Below, piece by piece: positions 1 to 5,314 of a stretch of 11,047 nt of DNA; the first letter of the stretch is position 1, and each line of letters begins with the position of its first letter. Made by a program: the position numbers and the translations under genes. The notes under the pieces are model-generated. The model had not been told where the DNA came from. It searched no databases and saw only the letters and a program-made list of their open reading frames with translations. Source of the DNA: DASZPL01 sp035550315 (GTDB lineage: Bacteria; Actinomycetota; Actinomycetes; JAFAQI01); assembly GCA_035550315.1 (NCBI GenBank), contig DASZPL010000041.1:1-11047 (forward strand). The letters are read 5' to 3'.

Positions 1-512
1 CCCGGCACCAAGGGCAGCATCGACGCGTTCGTCGCCCCGAGCCCGTGCAGCAGCAGCACCGGAGGGGCATCCGGCGGGCCGGCTTCGAGGTAGACGCTGC
101 GGACGCCGAGCACGGTGGTGGCCTTCACCACCGGGTGGGTAACCGGTCGTGGACCGACGTCAAACGCGCCGTCCATCTGCAGCGCAAGTGCGAGGTCGCC
201 GCGCACCGTCAGGCCGTGGTCGAGATAGGCCTCGACGCCGGAGAGTCGACCCTCGAGCACCTGCGCCAGCACCGCAGGATCGGCGCTGATGGTCGCGCGC
301 GGGTTGCCGACCCGGCCGCGGAGCAGCCGCACCCGACCCCGGTCGAGCCGCACCGTCCAACTGCCGGCAGGGGGAGCCTCGAACACCACCGAGCCGCGCT
401 CGTCGGCCAGCGCGAACCGGACGGCTTGATGCACCCGGGCCGCGAACAGCGCGTCGAGGTTCGGGATGGCCGCGAGGGTGCGCAGCGGCCGGCCCGTCAC
501 CATGTCGTTCAC
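1..512 (-). CDS. SCP2-like domain / alpha-beta hydrolase fusion, partial (C-terminus beyond left edge)
   Basis: The minus-strand frame stays open to the left edge, giving about 170 N-terminal residues. Residues 25-115 look like an SCP-2 sterol-carrier domain: a GSVVFEAPPAGSW strand pair, then an ISADPAVLAQVLEGR segment and a closing GLTVRGDLALALQM helix. From about residue 128 an alpha/beta hydrolase begins, with PVLLLHGLGA (151-160) supplying the HG oxyanion-hole motif. The nucleophile elbow and the catalytic acid and histidine lie outside the window, so substrate and activity cannot be judged; a lipid-like ester is only a guess. I chose the GTG at 512 because it overlaps the amidase stop as GTGA, the usual translational coupling. 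The ATG at 503 is an in-frame alternative. Neither has an obvious Shine-Dalgarno. It is the third gene of the DUF4235-amidase-hydrolase set. Confidence 0.72.
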   Translation of the reverse strand, partial: MNDMVTGRPLRTLAAIPNLDALFAARVHQAVRFALADERGSVVFEAPPAGSWTVRLDRGRVRLLRGRVGNPRATISADPAVLAQVLEGRLSGVEAYLDHGLTVRGDLALALQMDGAFDVGPRPVTHPVVKATTVLGVRSVYLEAGPPDAPPVLLLHGLGATNASMLPLVP

Positions 513-1933
513 GGTAACGGCGCGGCCAGCGCCCCTTCGTCAACGCGCCGGTCGAGCCAGCCGGCGATCGGCTCGATCGCCGCCGCGAGCGCCAGCAGCC
601 GGCCCTCCTCGCCCGCCGGCGCGATCAGCTGAATGCCGACCGGCAGCCCACCCTTGGTGGTGCCGATCGGCAGGCTCAGCGCAGGCAGCCCGCAGCCGTT
701 CCACGGCGCGGTGTACGCCGCGCAGGGCAGCATGAGGTTGATGGTGCGGGTCAACCCGCGGTCGGTGAGGCAGCCGGCTCGTCGCGGCAGGACCGGCATC
801 GTCGGTGTCACCAGGACATCGACGTCGTCGAAGAACCGCGCCATCCGGCGGCCGAACTCCTCGCCTTCGCGCATCGCCCACGGCACGGCGCCGTCCGGCA
901 GCCGCCGGCCCAGCCGGGCCAGCCGCCGGGTGCGGCGCTCGGTCTGGGACGAGTCGGCCAGGCCGGCGAGCTCCTGTGCCATGCCGTCCAGGTAGCGCAC
1001 CGTCGTCGACATCGACAGCCGCGAGCCGTACGGCGGGCGTCGCTTCACCGCGTCGTAGCCGAGGTGCCGGAGGATGGACGATGCCCGTGCCATGGCGTCG
1101 CGGACGTCGTGCACCGGCCGGACGGGGGTGGCCGCCGCCGTACTCGTCGCGATCCGCAGCGGGCTTCCCGGCCCGGCGGCAATCGCGGCGGTCAATCCGT
1201 CGTCACCATCGCCGGCGACGGCGTCGAGCAGCGCGGCGGTGTCGGCAACCGATCTGGTCAGGAAGCCGGCATGCGACAGCCCGTTCCAGTGATCGGGGGC
1301 GGGCACGGCGCCGTACGTCGGCTTCAGGCCGACCAGCCCGCAGGCAGAGGCGGGGATCCGGATCGACCCCAGCCCGTCGGTGGCGTGCGCCGCAGGCACC
1401 ATGCCGGCGGCGACCGCGACCGCCGAGCCGCCGCTGGATCCGCCGGGCGCGCGATTCAGGTCCCACGGGTTGCGGGTGATGCCGTGGGTCTGCGACTCGG
1501 TCGCGGCCCACAGCGCCAGCTCGGGTAGATGCGTCTTGCCGATCAGGATCAGGCCGGCGGCCCGCAGCCGCGCGACCAGTTCGTCATCGTCGGCCGCCGC
1601 CGGCTCCGGCGACCCCGTGCCGAACATGCTCGAGTGGCCGCGGACGTCGACGTTGTCCTTGACCGCGATCGGCACACCGAGGAGTGGTCGCTGGTCACCG
1701 TTCTGGCGGGCCGCGTCAGCGGCGGCCGCGGCCGCCCGCGCCTCCTCGGCGAACACCATGCGGAAGGCCTGCAGCCGGCCGTCGAGCCGTGCGATGCGGT
1801 TCAGCAGCAGATCGACCAGCGCGATGCTGGTCAGCCGGCCGTCGCGCAGCAGTGCGGCCTGGCCGAGGACGCCGGCGTAGGCGACCTCCGCCTCGGTCGG
1901 TGCGCTCACCTGCGGCGGGGCCTCACTCGACAT
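509..1933 (-). CDS. Amidase signature family hydrolase
   Basis: A 474-aa protein of normal length for the amidase signature family, cytoplasmic Ser-cisSer-Lys enzymes that hydrolyse carboxamides. The triad is readable: Lys92 in GVPIAVKDNV, cis-Ser166 in APGGSSGGSA, and nucleophile Ser190 in GLGSIRIPAS. The 24-residue gap between the two serines equals that of FAAH (Ser217/Ser241, from memory). Position 188 is Leu where many relatives have Gly (D-G-L-G-S rather than D-T-G-G-S), a variant I believe also occurs in other actinobacterial amidases. The C-terminus carries the usual VLVTPTMP and GLPALSLPIG strands. The frame is open upstream to 2164, but the ATG at 1933 is preferred: the extra residues are Arg/Pro-rich shadow translation of DUF4235, and 1933 gives an 11-nt overlap with that gene's stop. 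The substrate cannot be predicted; it is not in a gatCAB context. Confidence 0.9.
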   Translation of the reverse strand: MSSEAPPQVSAPTEAEVAYAGVLGQAALLRDGRLTSIALVDLLLNRIARLDGRLQAFRMVFAEEARAAAAAADAARQNGDQRPLLGVPIAVKDNVDVRGHSSMFGTGSPEPAAADDDELVARLRAAGLILIGKTHLPELALWAATESQTHGITRNPWDLNRAPGGSSGGSAVAVAAGMVPAAHATDGLGSIRIPASACGLVGLKPTYGAVPAPDHWNGLSHAGFLTRSVADTAALLDAVAGDGDDGLTAAIAAGPGSPLRIATSTAAATPVRPVHDVRDAMARASSILRHLGYDAVKRRPPYGSRLSMSTTVRYLDGMAQELAGLADSSQTERRTRRLARLGRRLPDGAVPWAMREGEEFGRRMARFFDDVDVLVTPTMPVLPRRAGCLTDRGLTRTINLMLPCAAYTAPWNGCGLPALSLPIGTTKGGLPVGIQLIAPAGEEGRLLALAAAIEPIAGWLDRRVDEGALAAPLP

Positions 1934-2240
1934 CGTCGAGGCCCGGCGGAAGCTCGCCGGAAGCGCGCCGCCAGGTCGCGGCCACCCGCCGGGTGGCCGC
2001 CAGCTTGGCCAGCGCGACCGCCACCGCGGAGGCGACGGCCCAGCCCGCGGCCTCCGCCCAGCGCACGTCCGGATGCTCCGGCTTCTCCGGCGGCTCCTTG
2101 CCGGTCGCCTTGGTCCAGCCGGCACGCACCGCCTTGCGCGCGACCGTGGTGCCGATCGCGGCACCGACGGCGGTCAGTGCCTTGTAGCCGAGGCCGCCGG
2201 GCTTGTCGTCCGCCTCGTCGGCGTCGTTGTCGTGTGCCAT
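1923..2240 (-). CDS. DUF4235 family small membrane protein
   Basis: A 105-aa protein with an acidic N-terminus (many Asp in residues 4-12), then the DUF4235-like core: GLGYKALTAVGAAIGTTVARK (about 16-36), a short basic/Pro linker with WTKATGKEPPEKPEHPD, and a WAEAAGWAVASAVAVALAKLA helix (about 61-81). The two Ala/Gly-rich segments look like weak membrane-spanning helices, as expected for this actinobacterial family of unknown function. It is the first gene of the minus-strand set and overlaps the amidase start by 11 nt. The ATG at 2240 is the only sensible start; the gene upstream is divergent, 22 bp away. No function is known to me. Confidence 0.82.
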   Translation of the reverse strand: MAHDNDADEADDKPGGLGYKALTAVGAAIGTTVARKAVRAGWTKATGKEPPEKPEHPDVRWAEAAGWAVASAVAVALAKLAATRRVAATWRRASGELPPGLDDVE

Positions 2241-2262
2241 CTACACAGCCTGACACGATGGC
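2241..2262. promoter_or_regulatory. 22-bp divergent spacer between DUF4235 and the YcaQ-like gene
   Basis: This spacer must hold, or overlap, the promoters of two divergent genes. I see no convincing -35/-10 pair. Weak -10-like hexamers are CAGGCT on the minus strand, six bases before the DUF4235 ATG, and CACGAT (2254-2259) on the plus strand, six bases before a GTG at 2266. Both match only the A2 and T6 positions of TANNNT. Transcripts are probably leaderless or nearly so because there is no room for a leader. Inference only. Confidence 0.3.
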
Positions 2263-3483
2263 GTGGTGTCCTCGCCGCCAGCGTCGATGTCACCGGCGCA
2301 GGCTCGGCGGTTGGCGATCGTCGCGCAGGGGCTGGGGCGGACCCGGCGGCTCGCCAAGCCGGACCGGCGGCACCTGCGGCAGGTGCTTCGTCACACCGGG
2401 CTGCTGCAGATCGACAGCGTCAACGTGTTGGCCCGCGCGCACTACCTGCCGCCGTTCTCGCGGCTTGGCGGTTACCCGGTCGGTGCGCTGGACCAGATGG
2501 CGTGGGACCGCGAGCTGTTCGAGTACTGGGGTCACGAGGCGTCGCTCCTGCCGGTCGAGACGCAGCCGTTGCTTCGGTGGCGGATGGCCCAGGCCGAACG
2601 CGGCATCGGGATCTGGCGGGGCATCGCACGGCTCGCGCAGCAGCACGCGGACTACGTCGAGTGGGTGTACGGCGAGGTCGCCGCGCGCGGCCCGATCAGC
2701 GCGGGCGAGGTGGTCGAGGACGAGAAGCAGGAGCGGCGGTCGGATAAGTGGGGCTGGAACTGGTCGGATGCGAAGACGGCGCTGGAGTACCTGCATTGGG
2801 CCGGGCGGATCGCGACCGCTTCGCGTCGCAACTTCGAGCGGCTCTATGACTTGCCGGAGCGGGTGCTGCCGCCCGACGTGTTGGCGGTGCCTACGCCCGA
2901 CGAGGCGGCGGCACATCGCGAGCTGATCCTGATCGCCACGCGTTGTCACGGAATCGGCACGGCGTCCGACCTCGGCGACTACTTCCGGATCGGCATCAAA
3001 CCGGCGCAGCGGGCGGTCGCGACCTTGGTCGAGGACGGCCGGCTGGTGCCGGTTGCCGTGGCGGGCTGGCGGCAGCCGGCGTACCTATTGCCCGACACGA
3101 CGATCCCCGCGCGGGTCGGCGGCCGGGCGCTGCTGGCGCCGTTCGACCCGTTGGTGTGGGAGCGCGACCGGGTGGAGCGGCTGTTCGGCTTTCGCTACCG
3201 CATCGAGATCTACGTGCCGAAGCACAAGCGGCAGCACGGCTACTACGTGCTGCCGTTCTTGTTGCGCGATCGGCTGGTCGCGCGGGTCGACCTCAAGGCC
3301 GACCGGGCGGCTCGACGGTTGCTCGTGCCGGCCGCCTGGCAGGAGGCCGGCGCGCCCGGCGACACCGCCGAGGAACTGGCCGCCGAGCTCCGCGACCTGG
3401 CCGGATGGCTCGGCCTCGACGACGTCGTCGTCGGCGAGCGGGGCGACCTCGCCGCCGCCCTGCAAAGAAGTGTTGCCCGCTAG
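2263..3483 (+). CDS. Winged-helix DNA glycosylase, YcaQ/AlkZ superfamily (HTH_42)
   Basis: A 406-aa protein matching the HTH_42 family, made of tandem winged helices, which includes glycosylases that unhook alkylated bases and interstrand crosslinks. The N-terminal block GLLQIDSVNVLARAHYLP (46-63) contains Q49-I50-D51. This is the Q-hydrophobic-D form reported for YcaQ-like enzymes rather than the Q-hydrophobic-Q form of AlkZ, which protects antibiotic producers. Other family blocks are EYWGHEASLLPVE (87-99) and, near 292-348, FDPLVWERDRVERLFGFRY followed by the YYVLPFLLRDR and ARVDLKADR strands. The length is typical. The start is uncertain: GTG 2263, GTG 2266 or ATG 2287 are in frame and none has a clear Shine-Dalgarno; residues before ATG 2287 are not conserved in my recollection. 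It stands alone, divergent from DUF4235 and converging on DUF3093. Glycosylase activity is inferred from family and motif. Confidence 0.85.
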   Translation: MVSSPPASMSPAQARRLAIVAQGLGRTRRLAKPDRRHLRQVLRHTGLLQIDSVNVLARAHYLPPFSRLGGYPVGALDQMAWDRELFEYWGHEASLLPVETQPLLRWRMAQAERGIGIWRGIARLAQQHADYVEWVYGEVAARGPISAGEVVEDEKQERRSDKWGWNWSDAKTALEYLHWAGRIATASRRNFERLYDLPERVLPPDVLAVPTPDEAAAHRELILIATRCHGIGTASDLGDYFRIGIKPAQRAVATLVEDGRLVPVAVAGWRQPAYLLPDTTIPARVGGRALLAPFDPLVWERDRVERLFGFRYRIEIYVPKHKRQHGYYVLPFLLRDRLVARVDLKADRAARRLLVPAAWQEAGAPGDTAEELAAELRDLAGWLGLDDVVVGERGDLAAALQRSVAR

Positions 3484-3500
3484 TCCGAACCGAGCTAGCG
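3478..3500. terminator. Possible small stem-loop over two convergent stop codons
   Basis: CGCTAG (3478-3483) and CTAGCG (3495-3500) form a perfect 6-bp inverted repeat around an 11-nt loop. The arms contain the TAG stop of the YcaQ-like gene and the TAG stop of the minus-strand DUF3093 gene, so the palindrome arises partly from the stop codons themselves. There is no T-tract on either side, so it is at best a weak bidirectional terminator. The gap between the two genes is only 11 bp and holds nothing else. Confidence 0.25.
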
Positions 3501-3956
3501 CGCTGCCCGGATGGCGGTGCGCGAGGCTTTGATCGCCGCGGCCAGCTCCTCCGGGTGCCGGGTCGACACGATCCAGTAGGGCACCGGCGTCGGGTTGGAC
3601 AGCCGCAGCATCACCGACGGCCCGACCCAGCCACGCACCACAAGGTGTGCCGCCGGGTCGGCCTGCGGGCCGAGCCGCAGCCGCGTCTGCTGCCGGTCGA
3701 GGGGTTCGGCTGAGCGGATCGCCATCACCGGCAGCTCCTGGTCGCCGGCCTGCAGCACGCCGTCGGCCAACCGCACGCGAACCCGGCCGGCCAACAGCAG
3801 CGGCAGGATGAAGAAGGCGACCAGGAAGACGGCGACCGGCACCACGACGACGTAGGTGAACCCGGATGCGATCTCGAGGCAGCCCAGCGCGACGATGCCC
3901 GCGAGCACCGGCCACCAGGACCACGGCACCCGCAGCCGCTCGTCGTGGGAAGGCAT
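3495..3956 (-). CDS. DUF3093 family membrane protein
   Basis: A 153-aa protein. It begins MPSHDERLRVPWSWW, the characteristic start of DUF3093, followed by two hydrophobic helices (about 14-33 and 36-56) and a soluble C-terminal part with the family pattern ...DPAAHLVVRGWVGPSV... and PVPYWIVSTRHPEELAAAI. Two membrane segments with a short periplasmic turn and a cytoplasmic C-terminal domain are likely. The function is unknown, but the gene is habitually found beside dut in actinobacteria (next to Rv2697c in M. tuberculosis, from memory), and here it is divergent from dut with 43 bp between starts. The frame is open to 4028, but an upstream start would run into dut; ATG 3956 fits the family N-terminus and lies six bases after a TACCCT box. 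Confidence 0.88.
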   Translation of the reverse strand: MPSHDERLRVPWSWWPVLAGIVALGCLEIASGFTYVVVVPVAVFLVAFFILPLLLAGRVRVRLADGVLQAGDQELPVMAIRSAEPLDRQQTRLRLGPQADPAAHLVVRGWVGPSVMLRLSNPTPVPYWIVSTRHPEELAAAIKASRTAIRAAR

Positions 3957-3962
3957 GCCGTC

Positions 3963-3968
3963 AGGGTA
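3963..3968 (-). promoter_or_regulatory. Putative -10 box for leaderless DUF3093 transcript
   Basis: On the minus strand the hexamer TACCCT (TANNNT) is followed by exactly six bases, GACGGC, and then the DUF3093 ATG. This is the spacing of actinobacterial leaderless promoters, where transcription starts at the A of the start codon. No clear -35 is seen about 17 bp upstream. The absence of a Shine-Dalgarno before the ATG agrees with a leaderless mRNA. Confidence 0.45.
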
Positions 3969-3983
3969 GGTCGCGCGAATCGG

Positions 3984-3989
3984 TAGGGT
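3984..3989 (+). promoter_or_regulatory. Putative -10 box for dut
   Basis: TAGGGT on the plus strand lies 10 bases before the dut ATG at 4000. It matches TANNNT and would place the transcription start within a few bases of the ATG, so the operon message would have almost no leader. The same bases could instead act as an AGGG Shine-Dalgarno at long spacing. No good -35 is visible, so the call is tentative. Confidence 0.3.
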
Positions 3990-3999
3990 GCCGCCGGTC

Positions 4000-4482
4000 A
4001 TGAGCGATTCCGATCTCGACGTACTCATTCGGCAGCTGGACCCCGGCCTGCCGCTGCCGAGCTACGCGCATCTGGGCGATGCCGGCGCCGACCTGGTCAC
4101 CGGTGTCGACGTCGACCTCGCGCCCGGCGAGCGCGTGGTCGTGCCCACCGGGATCGCGATCGCGCTGCCGGATGGGTACGCCGGGTTTGTGCACCCGCGT
4201 TCCGGCCTGGCAGCCCGCTGCGGCATCTCGATCGTCAACGCGCCGGGCACGATCGACGCCGGCTACCGCGGCGAGATCAAGATCATCCTGATCAACCTCG
4301 ACCCGGTCCAGCCGCTGCAGCTGCGCCGCGGCGACCGGATCGCGCAGCTGGTCGTGCAACGGGTGGAGCGGGTTCGCTTCGTCCCGGTCGACGAGCTACC
4401 GGACAGCGCACGCGGCGAGGGCGGCCATGGCTCGACCGGCGGGTGGGGCGATCATGGACGTGAGATGCCGGAGAGGAGCTGA
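4000..4482 (+). CDS. dut: Deoxyuridine 5'-triphosphate nucleotidohydrolase (dUTPase)
   Basis: Hydrolyses dUTP to dUMP and pyrophosphate, keeping uracil out of DNA and feeding dTMP synthesis; it works as a cytoplasmic homotrimer. All five trimeric dUTPase motifs are present in 160 aa: I AGADL (28-32, Asp31), II PRSGLAA (66-72), III VNAPGTIDAGYRGEI (79-93, with catalytic Asp86 and Tyr89), IV GDRIAQLV (111-118) and V RGEGGHGSTGG (138-148). Motif V has His143 where most bacteria have Phe; the same His is known from the M. tuberculosis enzyme, where it stacks on uracil. ATG 4000 is preferred to GTG 3988 because it gives the usual short N-terminus. It is the first gene of a plus-strand operon, ending 2 nt before DUF3710, and is divergent from DUF3093. 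Confidence 0.97.
   Translation: MSDSDLDVLIRQLDPGLPLPSYAHLGDAGADLVTGVDVDLAPGERVVVPTGIAIALPDGYAGFVHPRSGLAARCGISIVNAPGTIDAGYRGEIKIILINLDPVQPLQLRRGDRIAQLVVQRVERVRFVPVDELPDSARGEGGHGSTGGWGDHGREMPERS
4471..4478 (+). promoter_or_regulatory. Shine-Dalgarno of the DUF3710 gene
   Basis: GAGAGGAG lies 6 nt before the GTG at 4485 and inside the last codons of dut. It is the clearest ribosome-binding site in the window and fixes GTG 4485 as the DUF3710 start. Confidence 0.75.
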
Positions 4483-4484
4483 CG

Positions 4485-5228
4485 GTGTTCCGACGTCGCC
4501 GAGAGCCGGCGCCCGCCGACGGAGTCGAGGACGACTTCGACGATGACTTCGACGACCTCGATGACGATGACGCGGCGCTCGACGCGGACGACGACGGCGC
4601 GGCGGATCGGGACGCCGCCGCGGTTGCGACAACGCCGAAGGCCGGCGGCCCGTGGGACATCGAGGACGCTCCAACGGAGTGGGACGTCCCGCTGCTCGAT
4701 TTCGGCGGCCTGATCGTGCCGGCCTTGCCCGGCTTCGAGATCGGCGCGCAGGTCGAGGACGAGGTCATGGTGATGGTCACCGTCACCGCCGCCGGGAGCC
4801 AGCTGCAACTGCAGGCGTTCGCGGCGCCGAAGAGCGGCGGCCTGTGGGCGGAGGTGCGCGACGAAATCGCCGCGTCGGTGCGCAACGAGGGCGGGACGAC
4901 GAGCACCGCAGATGGACCGTTCGGCCCGGAGCTGCGGGCGCAGGTGCCGACCGACCAAGGACGGCAGCCGGCACGGTTCATCGGCGTCGACGGGCGGCGC
5001 TGGTTCCTGCGCGGCCTGCTCATCGGGGCCGCCGCTGCCGACGCCACACAAGCCCGGCGGTTCGAGGACTGCTTCCGCACCGTCATCGTGAATCGCGGCG
5101 GTGACGCGATGGCGCCACGCGACCTGATTCCGCTGCATTTGCCGCGTGATGCCGAGCCCGTGTCCGGAACAGGTGCACCATCGTTGGAGTTGCCGCAACG
5201 AGGACCGGAGATCACGGAGACAAGATGA
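4485..5228 (+). CDS. DUF3710 domain-containing protein
   Basis: A 247-aa soluble protein, found beside dut throughout actinobacteria (Rv2696c-like, from memory) and of unknown function. After a basic start, MFRRRRE, comes a strongly acidic low-complexity tail (about residues 15-43, dominated by Asp). The conserved domain follows: GPWDIEDAP (55-63), LDFGGLIVPALPGFEI (71-86), a beta-rich stretch with VMVMVTVTAAGSQLQLQAFA, and GVDGRRWFLRGLLIG (167-181). There is no signal peptide or membrane helix. The acidic tail suggests a binding partner that is basic or nucleic-acid associated, but that is a guess. It starts 2 nt after dut with a strong SD, and its TGA overlaps the ATG of the following 29-codon ORF as ATGA. 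Confidence 0.88.
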   Translation: MFRRRREPAPADGVEDDFDDDFDDLDDDDAALDADDDGAADRDAAAVATTPKAGGPWDIEDAPTEWDVPLLDFGGLIVPALPGFEIGAQVEDEVMVMVTVTAAGSQLQLQAFAAPKSGGLWAEVRDEIAASVRNEGGTTSTADGPFGPELRAQVPTDQGRQPARFIGVDGRRWFLRGLLIGAAAADATQARRFEDCFRTVIVNRGGDAMAPRDLIPLHLPRDAEPVSGTGAPSLELPQRGPEITETR

Positions 5229-5314
5229 GCGAGTACCGCAGCGGAGCGGAGGTGGCTCGCTTCAATGAAATCGGCGCCTCTGCATTGGCGCGCCCGATGA
5301 GGGTGCGCCAATGA
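5225..5314 (+). CDS. 29-codon small ORF coupling DUF3710 to the OB-fold gene
   Basis: ATG at 5225 to TGA at 5312-5314, 29 aa, starting MSEYRSGAEVARF and ending RPMRVRQ. It overlaps DUF3710 at its start (ATGA, 5225-5228) and the OB-fold gene at its end (ATGA, 5311-5314). A GGAG Shine-Dalgarno (5216-5219) stands 5 nt before its ATG, so ribosomes should load here. The peptide is hydrophilic and basic, with no membrane segment and no domain I recognise. It probably serves to carry ribosomes through the downstream hairpin rather than to make a functional peptide. It may simply be the translation of an inserted repeat; there is no evidence of protein-level selection from one sequence. Confidence 0.5.
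   Translation: MSEYRSGAEVARFNEIGASALARPMRVRQ
5283..5313 (+). promoter_or_regulatory. Hairpin occluding the start and SD of the OB-fold gene
   Basis: The arms CATTGGCGCGCCC (5283-5295) and GGGTGCGCCAATG (5301-5313) pair over 13 bp, with one G-U, around the 5-nt loop GATGA. The ATG of the OB-fold gene (5311-5313) is the distal end of the 3' arm, and the only SD-like bases (AGGG, 5300-5303) lie in the loop and the inner stem. Free initiation on the OB-fold gene should therefore be poor unless a ribosome translating the 29-codon ORF opens the stem. There is no T-tract, so it is not an intrinsic terminator. Confidence 0.55.

Noticed and set aside
1934..2164. N-terminal extension of the amidase to an upstream start
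   Set aside because: The extra 77 residues are Arg/Pro-rich and are the wrong-frame reading of DUF4235. ATG 1933 gives the family-like N-terminus.
1529..2926. 465-aa plus-strand open frame crossing amidase, DUF4235 and the YcaQ-like gene
   Set aside because: It spans the divergent promoter region and three recognised genes in wrong frames, and its product is Arg/Pro-rich junk.
4292..5311. 339-aa minus-strand open frame opposite DUF3710
   Set aside because: Ser/Arg/Pro-rich translation with no recognisable domain. It lies antisense to a gene with a clear SD and family motifs; a typical GC-rich shadow frame.
5283..5313. Intrinsic terminator between DUF3710 and the OB-fold gene
   Set aside because: The stem is strong, but no T-tract follows and the 3' arm is itself the next start codon.
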